Part shown: in pieces, positions 8,735 to 17,059 of the stretch
Position numbering within the stretch: the stretch's first letter is position 1
How the letters are laid out: every line of letters starts with the position of its first letter
NCBI GenBank assembly: GCA_017649855.1
Contig: JAGCGA010000012.1
Span: forward strand, 96,705-160,704
Direction of reading: 5' to 3'
Source of the DNA: Bacteroidales bacterium
GTDB taxonomy: Bacteria > Bacteroidota > Bacteroidia > Bacteroidales > WCHB1-69
Length of the DNA stretch: 64,000 nucleotides
The notes under the pieces: generated by a model
Database searches by the model: none
What the model was told of the DNA's origin: nothing
Seen by the model: only the letters and a program-made list of their open reading frames with translations
Program-made: the position numbers and the translations under genes

Positions 8735-9828
8735 TGGATAATACGTTTAAGTCAGCATTGGAGGAGCGTCCGGGAGTAGACCAGCCGGTGTCTGTAAATC
8801 CTAATCTGGTCAGAAAGAAGCGGCAGGAGTTGTCGGTTGGCGACTATGTGGCGGGGATTGTGCGTGGCGATTGGATGGTGCTGAGTCGGGCTATCACCAT
8901 GATAGAGAGTTCCAAGCCGGAGCATCTGCATACGGCGCAGTTGATCATAGAACGTTGTCTGCCCCATTCCGGTCGTTCCTTGCGCATAGGCATTACCGGC
9001 GTCCCGGGAGTGGGGAAGAGTACTTTTATCGAGGCTTTTGGGAATCTGCTCACCCAGGAAGGACACAAGGTCGCTGTGTTGGCCATTGACCCCAGCAGTG
9101 AACGTACTAAAGGCAGTATTCTAGGCGATAAAACCCGTATGGAGAGTCTGTCGGTCAACCCAAAAGCCTTCATCCGCCCTTCTCCGTCGGGTAGCACTTT
9201 AGGGGGTGTGGCTCGGAAAACCCGAGAATCCATTATCCTCTGCGAGGCGGCTGGCTATGATGTTATCATCGTGGAGACCGTTGGCGTGGGACAGTCCGAG
9301 ACAGCTGTTAAGTCTATGGTGGACTTTTTTCTGCTTCTCATGTTGGCCGGGGCGGGGGATGAACTGCAGGGCATTAAAAGAGGCATTATGGAGATGGCTG
9401 ATGCGCTGATCATCAACAAGGCCGATGGCGACAACAAACAGAAGGCTTTCCAAGCCCAATCCCAGTACCGGGCGGCCTTGAAGCTATTTCCTCAGACGGA
9501 TAGCCAATGGACTGTGCCAGTGGAGGTATGTTCCGCCCTGGAGAACTTCGCCATCGACAAGGTCTGGGAGATGATCCGGCAGTACGAAGATCATACGAAA
9601 GCCAATGGTTACTTTGAGAAAAACAGATCTGAACAGTTGGTGAATATCTTCCATAATTGGATTCAGTTTACCCTGCAGCATAATTTTTACAATCAGCCTC
9701 AGACAGAAGAGGAGATTGAACGCCTTTTGCCTATGATTCGCAACAAGGTGATTTCTCCGTATATGGCGGCTACCCGTTTGATTGAACAGGTGAGTCCTAT
9801 CAAGGCTGAAGAATGTCATCTGAAATAG
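8734..9828 (+). CDS. meaB: MeaB/ArgK-family P-loop GTPase (methylmalonyl-CoA mutase chaperone)
   Basis: 364 residues. The G-domain contains GITGVPGVGKST (about 86-97), the family motif DPSSERTKGSILGDKTRM, a catalytic region VETVGVGQSE and the guanine-specificity motif NKAD. MeaB protects and reactivates B12-dependent methylmalonyl-CoA mutase, which gives succinate-propionate interconversion in many Bacteroidales. The mutase subunits are not in this window, so pairing with that enzyme is from family knowledge. It is translationally coupled to lon. Its last 29 bp overlap the 3' end of the convergent amidase gene. Confidence 0.92.
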   Translation: MDNTFKSALEERPGVDQPVSVNPNLVRKKRQELSVGDYVAGIVRGDWMVLSRAITMIESSKPEHLHTAQLIIERCLPHSGRSLRIGITGVPGVGKSTFIEAFGNLLTQEGHKVAVLAIDPSSERTKGSILGDKTRMESLSVNPKAFIRPSPSGSTLGGVARKTRESIILCEAAGYDVIIVETVGVGQSETAVKSMVDFFLLLMLAGAGDELQGIKRGIMEMADALIINKADGDNKQKAFQAQSQYRAALKLFPQTDSQWTVPVEVCSALENFAIDKVWEMIRQYEDHTKANGYFEKNRSEQLVNIFHNWIQFTLQHNFYNQPQTEEEIERLLPMIRNKVISPYMAATRLIEQVSPIKAEECHLK

Positions 9829-12619
9829 CACATCCAGATATGTTCCCGGCATGGTCTCGACTTTTTACGATGACCTTGCAAGATGTACTTTGCCAAGGCA
9901 CTTGGGTGCCTGGCGCGGTCTGCGTCAGGGTGGTGGTGTGCCAAATGTCTTTCTGACAGGTGCTTAGTCTGCTGATGACATATAGTGTGTACTGGTAGTC
10001 GGCCAATCCGGACTCCTGATCCACTACGTCCTCCCAACAAAAGCTGATGGGGATGCCATCCACTCGACTGTTGTTAGAATACACTTTCCATCCCATGATG
10101 CGGAGGGGCACAGGGGGCGGGGTGTAGTCAACTTTTACTAGGCATTCAGCTAATTCAGAAAAATGCAGTGTGCTGTCCAGCACCAAGGACTTCACCTTGC
10201 AGCGTGCCTCGCCAAGGTGCGCCTGCGTGCGTAAGATGCAGGTGTCGGAAGGGCCTACCGAGATTCCGGTGGTTTCCTCCCTCCCTGCATATACGCGCAA
10301 GTTGTCCAAGGTGATGGGCGTCTCGCATTCGAAGCCTATCGCGACCTCAGAATGGTCTGTTCCGCAAGTGTCGGCCGCAAGATCCCATACCAGACTGTTG
10401 TGACGGAACAGTAATATCCGGTTTTGTTCCCTGTCCCAAAGAATACGATACAGATAGCTTGTGTTGTCGGAATAATAGAGCGGTCTCCCGCTGTCAATCA
10501 AAGAAGCGACACCGCCGTAAATCTTATAGAGCGATGCGGAGTGATGCATCTTGTCGAACCTGATTTCATATCCGTGTTTTGGCTTCAGTGCGCTGTCGTA
10601 TTGCATGTGAAAGAAGAAAGAACAACGGTCTCCTGTATTCATGTTTAGGTGGAAGTCATAAAGAAAATAGGGTGAAGAGCTGTCGTGGTGTCTTGCCCAG
10701 ATTCTTCGCTTGTCTCCTTGCTGGGAGGTGCAAGTGAGTTTGTGGTTGACAATGTGCCATTGGCTGTCGTGTTGCCAAATGTCGGGGTCCAGAGCATTGT
10801 CAAAGTTGTCGCAGAGGAAGCCGTGGTGAGGATTGCTTTGCCATCCGAAGGTGTCTTGTTCCATGACCTGCCACAGTCGGTAGAGAATACCGGAGTCATC
10901 TGTGTCTTCAAAGGCTAGAGTGAAATTGCCGGTTATCCAAGTTGTATCGTTGTGAAGAATGTGGGTGACGGGTGCGGAAGTGTCGGCTGTGCTAGGCGTT
11001 GTTGACGAGGTGGGAAAACATTCCCATGTTGCCTGCCATCCGGACAGGTTGGTGGCGCAGTCGGACCGGAACTCTGCCAGTAGTGCGTCTCCCGTGCTGA
11101 CTATCCGTCCAGGAGAGGTGGTGTTCCATCGTCCCAATCGTGGGGCTTGAGTGTTGTCTCCACCATAGAGCCACAAGAAGTCGTAGTTGGGCTCGAGTTC
11201 AAAAAGGGTGAAGTTTAGCGCTATGCTGTCTGCACCTGTATGTCGGATCAGAAAGTACCGATGCTCTGTCGACTGGTAGCTGCTACCGGGCCCACCTGAG
11301 TCATAAAAACTGCCCGTGGTGGAGGTGTCGGTGACGATGGGTGTCTGAATGTTCAATAGATGGTAATAACGATTCCAATCCCAGAAAGGACCAGGGTCGG
11401 TGTGTGTCTGGCTGGGATAGTGCTGGTGCCCCCGGATCTGGGTGCAGGCATTGGAGCCTCCTAGATTGTGCACGCCAAGGTTTAGGATGGTCCCATCATC
11501 CAAGGTGTCCCGATAAAAGGTTCGTCGGGTGTCGATGGAGGGACGCCGAAGGCAGATGTTGCGGACCAGCTTGGCGGAAGCCTGGTACATGGTGTCTGTG
11601 AAGAAGCTGGCAATATTCCCGTAAGCCTCGTGCTCCACCCCGATGGTGTAGCCGTTGGCAACACCCACATGCCAAGCCTTGTCCTGCTCTCGTACCATTT
11701 GGGCTATCTGGCCATCGGATGACCGGATAACATAATGCGCTGAGGCATTGGCACTGCAGTTTTGAAACCATGCTAATGTGCCAGCGTAGGTTCCTTGTGT
11801 ATAATGGATGGTCACTCCTGTGATGGCCACTCCATTTCTGCCGGAGGTGTAATTGCACGAGGCAGCGGGAAACCATGTGGCTCCGTTGTAATCCACATTC
11901 GCATGAGTGCCTTTCCCAAAGTCTGGCAGTTGAATGCGGTCTTGGCGGAGTCGCTCCCAGTCTTCACCAAAGAGTCTTCCGAAGTCTACTTTCCAATGAT
12001 GATGCGTGAAAGCCACCATGGCAGTGTCAGAGAGAAAGCGGTAGGTCTCATAAAGGGAGCTGTTCATGGGGTAGTTTTGACTCCACGAATCCGGGTTTGG
12101 ATCATAGGGTAGTTCTGAGAGCTCTATGAGGATGGTTTTATAGTCCTCTATGCGGTTGCTGTAGCAAGAATCTCTTTTTTGCAGCGTTGCAAAAGCTTCC
12201 GCATAGGCCAAGACGGCGATTCGGGGACTCCGTAAAATTTCTGTTGCCGGATAGGAGGATAGCTCCTCAACGCGAGACAGGCTCTCTCGGAAGACTCCTT
12301 TCCCATCTGCTGTCAGCCCCATGACGGTGTGATTCTGAGGGATGGTATGCCCGTCCCCATCTTCATATTCGGGCTCCAAGAGCGAAAATCTCCGGTATTG
12401 AAAGGATATGGCTTCCAGCACTCCCCTCGGCAGGTCTGGATGAAGCCGATAGGCTTCCTCAAAGAAAGGTTCTACTTTCTGATAGTCCTCCCATAAGGAG
12501 GCCTCTACCATGGTGTTTCCTGACTTCTTCTCTTGGGCTATGATATCTGTCAGGCCGCCTGGCGTGATGAGTAGTGTCAGAAAGAGCAGTTTAGTCGAGA
12601 TTGCAGGAGCGTTTTTCAT
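9800..12619 (-). CDS. Secreted N-acetylmuramoyl-L-alanine amidase with CUB-like and lectin-like domains
   Basis: 939 residues. A signal peptide (about 1-29) precedes an all-helical N-terminal region (about 35-210). An amidase_2 (AmpD/PGRP-like) domain follows at about 230-420: VTIHYTQGT supplies the first zinc histidine, IGVEHE the catalytic glutamate, and GHQHYPSQTHTDPG the second histidine and aspartate. A CUB-like domain (about 435-545, with the repeated Y-D-F/L-W pattern YDFLWLYGGDN) comes next, then a LamG/concanavalin-like domain (about 610-770, ending TLDNLRVYAG) and fibronectin-like strands to the end. No T9SS sorting domain is visible at the C-terminus. It probably cuts peptidoglycan outside the cytoplasm and binds glycans. 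It overlaps meaB by 29 bp tail to tail. Confidence 0.82.
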   Translation of the reverse strand: MKNAPAISTKLLFLTLLITPGGLTDIIAQEKKSGNTMVEASLWEDYQKVEPFFEEAYRLHPDLPRGVLEAISFQYRRFSLLEPEYEDGDGHTIPQNHTVMGLTADGKGVFRESLSRVEELSSYPATEILRSPRIAVLAYAEAFATLQKRDSCYSNRIEDYKTILIELSELPYDPNPDSWSQNYPMNSSLYETYRFLSDTAMVAFTHHHWKVDFGRLFGEDWERLRQDRIQLPDFGKGTHANVDYNGATWFPAASCNYTSGRNGVAITGVTIHYTQGTYAGTLAWFQNCSANASAHYVIRSSDGQIAQMVREQDKAWHVGVANGYTIGVEHEAYGNIASFFTDTMYQASAKLVRNICLRRPSIDTRRTFYRDTLDDGTILNLGVHNLGGSNACTQIRGHQHYPSQTHTDPGPFWDWNRYYHLLNIQTPIVTDTSTTGSFYDSGGPGSSYQSTEHRYFLIRHTGADSIALNFTLFELEPNYDFLWLYGGDNTQAPRLGRWNTTSPGRIVSTGDALLAEFRSDCATNLSGWQATWECFPTSSTTPSTADTSAPVTHILHNDTTWITGNFTLAFEDTDDSGILYRLWQVMEQDTFGWQSNPHHGFLCDNFDNALDPDIWQHDSQWHIVNHKLTCTSQQGDKRRIWARHHDSSSPYFLYDFHLNMNTGDRCSFFFHMQYDSALKPKHGYEIRFDKMHHSASLYKIYGGVASLIDSGRPLYYSDNTSYLYRILWDREQNRILLFRHNSLVWDLAADTCGTDHSEVAIGFECETPITLDNLRVYAGREETTGISVGPSDTCILRTQAHLGEARCKVKSLVLDSTLHFSELAECLVKVDYTPPPVPLRIMGWKVYSNNSRVDGIPISFCWEDVVDQESGLADYQYTLYVISRLSTCQKDIWHTTTLTQTAPGTQVPWQSTSCKVIVKSRDHAGNISGCAISDDILQP

Positions 12620-12647
12620 AGTAGTCAGAGTTCGTTCTTCTTAGGGG

Positions 12648-12655
12648 CAAATATA
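12648..12655 (-). promoter_or_regulatory. Predicted -7 box of the secreted amidase gene
   Basis: The minus strand reads TATATTTG here, 28 bp before the ATG at 12619, matching TAnnTTTG. Confidence 0.5.
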
Positions 12656-12854
12656 TAATGAAATATAGCGCTTGTCAATACTTGTTGAAAAATATTTTAT
12701 TTTTAGTTAAGTATATATTAATCAATGTGTATATTTGACAAAATTAAGGATTGATTGTTAAACATATGGCATGGAAAAGGGCCGAAGGGCGTGTGAGTGG
12801 ATGAATTTTGGAAATAATTCCGCAAGAAAGGGCGGGTTTAGTTGTTTTTTTATG
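12656..12854. other. AT-rich intergenic region between amidase gene and udk
   Basis: About 200 bp with no convincing gene. A second plus-strand TATATTTG box at 12730-12737 could be an additional upstream promoter for udk or for a short RNA; no hairpin plus T-run was found to mark the end of such an RNA. Confidence 0.4.
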
Positions 12855-12862
12855 TAAGTTTG
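12855..12862 (+). promoter_or_regulatory. udk: Predicted -7 box of udk
   Basis: TAAGTTTG matches TAnnTTTG and lies 20 bp before the ATG at 12883, giving a short leader. This placement supports the 12883 start over an in-frame ATG at 12808. Confidence 0.5.
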
Positions 12863-12882
12863 CGCCATCAAAAATCATCCGT

Positions 12883-13503
12883 ATGTTAGTAGTAGGTATA
12901 GCAGGAGGTTCCGGATCTGGAAAGACCTCCATCGTGAATAAAATCATAGAAAAGTTCCCGCAAGATTGCGTCAGTGTTCTTTCGCAAGACTCTTATTATA
13001 AGGATAATGGAAGTCTTACCCAGGAAGAAAAGGAAAATTTCAACTTTGACCATCCCTCAGCCATTGAGTTTTCGTTGTTAAACAACCATATTCAGGCTTT
13101 GAAGGCTGGTCATACGATACAGATGCCTACTTACTCATACGTTACATGTGCGCGTGGGGAGGAGACTATCCCGGTAAAGCCGAGCAGCGTATTGATTGTG
13201 GAAGGTATTTTGATATTCACCAATCAGGCCCTATGTGAATTGTTGGATTTGAAGGTTTTTGTGGATACGGATGCTGACGAGCGTTTGATTCGCATCATCC
13301 AGCGTGATGTGCAACAACGCGGCCGTGGGTTGGACAAATCCATCCGGCATTACAAACATTTCGTAAAGCCAATGCACGAATTGTTCATTGAGCCTACCAA
13401 GCGTCATGCAGACATCATCATTCCGATTGGTGGTGAAAATGAGAAAGGTATTGACATCCTGACGACCAAGATTCAGCATGTCATTGAGAAAAGCATGCGC
13501 TAA
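12883..13503 (+). CDS. udk: Uridine kinase
   Basis: 206 residues of a P-loop kinase that phosphorylates uridine and cytidine in pyrimidine salvage. GGSGSGKT (residues 8-15) is Walker A; SVLSQDSYYKD and NFDHPSAIEF are the substrate-binding motifs of the family; RLIRIIQRDVQQRGR is the lid region. Start chosen at MLVVGIAGG because the P-loop normally begins within a few residues of the N-terminus and the promoter box is just upstream. Its stop codon abuts the stop codon of the convergent GATase-like gene with no spacer. Confidence 0.95.
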   Translation: MLVVGIAGGSGSGKTSIVNKIIEKFPQDCVSVLSQDSYYKDNGSLTQEEKENFNFDHPSAIEFSLLNNHIQALKAGHTIQMPTYSYVTCARGEETIPVKPSSVLIVEGILIFTNQALCELLDLKVFVDTDADERLIRIIQRDVQQRGRGLDKSIRHYKHFVKPMHELFIEPTKRHADIIIPIGGENEKGIDILTTKIQHVIEKSMR

Positions 13504-14781
13504 TCACGTTTTTTGTTCCTGCTTTTTGGCGGCAGGGAATAGTACATTGTTGAGAATCAGACGATAACCCGCCGAATTGGGAAAGAGATCCAAGTTGGTG
13601 GGCGGGTCGTTAATGAGGTGCTGATAGTCTTCGGGGTCATGGCCGGAGTAGAAGGTCCAGGTTCCTTGGCCGAATTCTCCATGGATATAGCGAGCTTCGT
13701 TAAAGATTTGGGTCTCGCCCATGATGGTGACGGTGGGCTTGATCAGATCTTTTCTGAATGCGGTGGTTTGGCCCATGAAGCCAGGGATGACGTTCATGTG
13801 GTTTTGGCACAGCATGGTAGGGACGGGATCCCATTTGGCGGAGAATTCAAAGAGCGTGAAGAAATCGTTGGATTTATTGGTCAGATGGGTGGTGGGATCA
13901 ACGTCGATATCGGATACTTCATATTCGTATGGGTTGGTGACAATCTGGAAGTCGGTGAAAGCAAAGCAGTTGTCATAGTCGAGTTTGCTTTGCGCCTGGG
14001 GATCCATAGGGTCACCATCGAACATGACATCGCAGATGTCCACTCCTTCAGCTGCGAGGGCGATATCATAGCTGTCGGGACCGGAGCACATGGCGAAAAG
14101 ATAACCGCCGCCCGCCACGAAATCGCGGATTCCCTTGGCCACGGCCAACTTCATTTGGGAAACTTTGGCAAACCCCAGCTGGGCAGCCCGGCTCTCGTTT
14201 TCTTGTACATCCTCAATGTACCATTGTGCGCTGCGGTAGTGTGCCCAGAATTTGCCATATTGCCCAGTGAAGTCTTCGTGGTGGAGGTGCAGCCAGTCGT
14301 ATTTGGGCAGCTCACCATGGATGACCTCTTCGTCATATATCACAGTGTAAGGAATTTCGGCATAGGTGAGCACTAATGTCACGGCATCATCCCATGGCAG
14401 TTTGTTCTTGGGAGAGTAAACGGCAATCTTGGGCTCTTTGGTCAGCCTGATCTCGTTCATGTTGTTCTCAACGGCGGCAATCTCGTTCAGAATCTGTTGG
14501 GCGGCCAGGTCGGCAATGACTTGGTAGGAGACGCCCCGCACCACACATTCGTTTTCCACATCGCTATTGTAGGAGCACATGAAACTGCCTCCCCGATAGT
14601 TCAGCAGCCAGCTCATATCAATCTGATGGGCCACAGCATAGTAGGCAATGCCGTATGCCTTCAGGTGATTGCTCTGCTCCATGTCCATGGGAATGAAGAG
14701 ATAGGACGCCCGTGCGCAAAAGAGGCTTTGTGTCAAGATAATGACTAATATGAGATTTTTTTTGAAGTTCATCATTTTCAT
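13504..14781 (-). CDS. Exported GATase-like protein (often annotated 'asparagine synthetase B')
   Basis: 425 residues with a signal peptide (about 1-25, ending CARAS). Bacteroidota proteins of this type are commonly labelled asparagine synthetase B, but no ATP-pyrophosphatase synthetase domain is present. The middle (about 120-260) resembles a class I glutamine-amidotransferase fold: KIAVYSPKNKLPWDDAVTLVL, then GGGYLFAMCSGPDSYD with a cysteine at a nucleophile-elbow-like position (C-S-G). The C-terminal part includes GHDPEDYQH. Export makes amino-acid synthesis unlikely; the real role is unknown. Its start overlaps the upstream gene by 4 bp (ATGA), and it is last in a minus-strand run with an unknown exported protein and a FadL-like porin. 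Confidence 0.7.
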   Translation of the reverse strand: MKMMNFKKNLILVIILTQSLFCARASYLFIPMDMEQSNHLKAYGIAYYAVAHQIDMSWLLNYRGGSFMCSYNSDVENECVVRGVSYQVIADLAAQQILNEIAAVENNMNEIRLTKEPKIAVYSPKNKLPWDDAVTLVLTYAEIPYTVIYDEEVIHGELPKYDWLHLHHEDFTGQYGKFWAHYRSAQWYIEDVQENESRAAQLGFAKVSQMKLAVAKGIRDFVAGGGYLFAMCSGPDSYDIALAAEGVDICDVMFDGDPMDPQAQSKLDYDNCFAFTDFQIVTNPYEYEVSDIDVDPTTHLTNKSNDFFTLFEFSAKWDPVPTMLCQNHMNVIPGFMGQTTAFRKDLIKPTVTIMGETQIFNEARYIHGEFGQGTWTFYSGHDPEDYQHLINDPPTNLDLFPNSAGYRLILNNVLFPAAKKQEQKT

Positions 14782-15566
14782 CTTCTGATCGATAATTTGT
14801 CAATTGATCCGTTTGAACTAAGTAAATACCAATTGCTCAATACTTTGGAGAAGGCTATGAGGCCGCCATGCCAAACAATTATACTGGGAGACCAAAGGGT
14901 GTTCAGGTCGTTGCTATAGATACTGTCATCTTTCAAATAGTATAATATGTTGTTCTGAAGTTGCAGATATTGAATACCTTGGACGGGAATCCATTTCTGG
15001 AAAGAGGCGAAGCGATCGTAGATGGCAATGCCGGCAGCCGAATCCGACAGGAGCAGTTGCTCAAAGTTATGGTCGGCCACCATGAATTGGGGGTGAAACT
15101 CCATGTCGAATTGGCAGTTGACCACCTCAACCTGGCTCATATCCAGGTCTATCAGGATGATTTGTTGGTTCGTCTCATTGTAGCAAGCCAGTCTGTTGAT
15201 GCCGAACATGGCGGGCAGGATAGGAGTTTGGATTTGGAAGTCAATGAGATGGATTGGATTCCCGATGGGGGCCAGTTTGTTGTTAAGGAGCACGATAGTG
15301 TTGGACTCTTCGTGGTACACCATGATTTTGGTTGGGATGGAGGCGTCCACTTTGGAGATAAAGCCCAAAGAAGGGTTGGTGTAATAATAGAGCAGTTTAC
15401 CATCCGCATCATACAGGTCAAGCCGGTTGTTTTTCCAGCCGTAGACATGCTCTTGAATATCTGTGGTGATATGGTCGTAGGATTGGGATATAAAAGGTCG
15501 CCCTTGCGCCAAGGCGTTAAGGGCGACTATAAAGGAAAAGAATATGCAGAGGATACGATGCGGCAT
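14778..15566 (-). CDS. Exported protein of unknown function, propeller-like
   Basis: 262 residues. An N-terminal signal peptide (about 1-20, ending ALAQ) precedes repeated short beta-strand units such as NRLDLYDADGKLLYYY, NTIVLLNNKLAPIG, QQIILIDLDMSQVE and GIAIYDRFASFQKWIPV, spaced about 40-50 residues apart, which suggests a small beta-propeller. No catalytic motif is recognised. It starts 6 bp after the FadL-like gene and overlaps the GATase-like gene by 4 bp, so the three probably form an operon and act together in the periplasm or outer membrane. Similar small propeller genes sit beside FadL-type porins in other Bacteroidota, from memory and not checked. Confidence 0.65.
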   Translation of the reverse strand: MPHRILCIFFSFIVALNALAQGRPFISQSYDHITTDIQEHVYGWKNNRLDLYDADGKLLYYYTNPSLGFISKVDASIPTKIMVYHEESNTIVLLNNKLAPIGNPIHLIDFQIQTPILPAMFGINRLACYNETNQQIILIDLDMSQVEVVNCQFDMEFHPQFMVADHNFEQLLLSDSAAGIAIYDRFASFQKWIPVQGIQYLQLQNNILYYLKDDSIYSNDLNTLWSPSIIVWHGGLIAFSKVLSNWYLLSSNGSIDKLSIRR

Positions 15567-15572
15567 CGCGGG

Positions 15573-17012
15573 TTAGAACTTGAATCCGACGGTGGCGATG
15601 ATGCGGTGGTAGGTGCTGCTTACCCGGGCAGGATCTACATAGTAGGAGTTGTAGAGCCAAGTGTCGTCTTTGGACAGACCTAAGACGTATGCCATATCGA
15701 AGAACACTCTCTTGGCGCGGATGCCGAAGCCGGCGGAAGCGTAATGGGCGCTGCCAACCTTCTTGTCATCCACTAGTTTGTACGGAGACATCTTGAAGTT
15801 GTATCCAGCACGTACATAGAGCATTTGAGACAGGGCCACCTCGCCGCCGATACGGAAGGAGTGTCCCAAACCATATTTGGTGACGATGTTGTCATTCTCC
15901 GTGTTGAAGCTATAGTCATCGGCGGAGAGCTTAGCCAGGGAGTAGTCGGTCAACTCATACTCAGCGGACACGAAGGCGCGCTTGTTGAGGATGAAGGCCA
16001 CGCTGACGTTCGCTTTCAATGGAGTGGTCAAGGCAAAGTGGTAAAGATTGCTATAGTCGGAGAATTCATTGCTGTTGTTCACCCAGTTGGAGGAGAAGGA
16101 GCGGTAGAAGGAGTCTTTGATCTTCCAGAAGAAGGAGGGGGTTTGGAAGCCAAGGCCGAAGCGGAAGAAGCTGACAGGCTGGTAGATCAAGCCCAACTTG
16201 AAGTTGATGCCCGAGCCGGTATTGCGCTGTTTGGTGGTCACGGTGTAGTCAGTGATGCCAGCCAAAGCCTCGCCGCTGGCGGCAGATTCGTTGAGGACGG
16301 TATATTGGGTGATGTCCAGGATGGGGAATCCGAGGCCTGCACCGATGAAGAGTTGATCGTTGTAGTTACCACCAAAGTTGATGGTGATTTCATCCAGGGC
16401 GCCGGAGGTTTTGACGGAGGCATTCTGGTTGAGGTCTCGAGCGTGGAAGGGGCTCCAGAACTGGCTGTTGTTGCCAGGGATGGTGTCTATTACCCAGGTG
16501 TCGTAGGCTAGCTGTGCGTCCAGTCCCAAGGATGCGGAACTGTTGGCAGCATCCAAAAGAGGATCCGAGAATGAGGAGTTGGAGATGCCCTCAACGCCAT
16601 AGGAGTTGTTGTAGTCTTTAAGACGGTTGTATCCGAAGCCGAAGTGCCAGTAGCGCCAGTTGGAGTTCTCGCGGTTGATGCTCGTGCTGAGCACCATGCC
16701 CACTTGGGGAACGGCATACTTCATCTTCTTGCTGCTGCGAATGTTGCCGTAGTAGGTCGCGTCATTTTGCAGGATAGAGAGTGACATGGGGGTGAAGGAG
16801 ACCTCCGATTTCTTGTAGAGTCCGATAGCGGCGGGGTTGCTTATGAGGGCCGAGAAATCGCCACCCACTGCACCGAAAGCTCTGCCGGCACCCATGTAAC
16901 GGGCGGTCCCGACGGGATCATTCTGAGAAAAAAGGTATGCTTCGTAGTCATTTTGGCCCAGCATGGTGCTGAAAAGGCCTATACAGATGGCAAAAACAAG
17001 GATTCTTTTCAT
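15573..17012 (-). CDS. OmpP1/FadL-type outer-membrane protein
   Basis: 479 residues. A signal peptide (about 1-19, ending LGQ) is followed by a FadL-like N-terminus with the family pattern GTARYMGAGRAFGAVGGDFSALISNPAAIGLY. The rest is alternating beta-strand sequence (GFGYNRL, FIGAGLGFPI, FRFGLGFQTPSFF, VRAGYNFKMSPYK) ending in GFKF, an aromatic-terminated barrel strand. FadL homologues import hydrophobic compounds; the Bacteroidota branch also includes the T9SS shuttle protein PorV, but this protein is longer and shows no specific PorV feature I can name. It heads a probable three-gene operon. Confidence 0.8.
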   Translation of the reverse strand: MKRILVFAICIGLFSTMLGQNDYEAYLFSQNDPVGTARYMGAGRAFGAVGGDFSALISNPAAIGLYKKSEVSFTPMSLSILQNDATYYGNIRSSKKMKYAVPQVGMVLSTSINRENSNWRYWHFGFGYNRLKDYNNSYGVEGISNSSFSDPLLDAANSSASLGLDAQLAYDTWVIDTIPGNNSQFWSPFHARDLNQNASVKTSGALDEITINFGGNYNDQLFIGAGLGFPILDITQYTVLNESAASGEALAGITDYTVTTKQRNTGSGINFKLGLIYQPVSFFRFGLGFQTPSFFWKIKDSFYRSFSSNWVNNSNEFSDYSNLYHFALTTPLKANVSVAFILNKRAFVSAEYELTDYSLAKLSADDYSFNTENDNIVTKYGLGHSFRIGGEVALSQMLYVRAGYNFKMSPYKLVDDKKVGSAHYASAGFGIRAKRVFFDMAYVLGLSKDDTWLYNSYYVDPARVSSTYHRIIATVGFKF

Positions 17013-17059
17013 TTTTTTATGTTCTTAATAAATTATGCTATTTTGAAAATGAGGTTGCA

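Noticed and set aside
12744..12947. Short minus-strand frame over the udk 5' end
   Set aside because: It overlaps the conserved udk P-loop and has no family resemblance.
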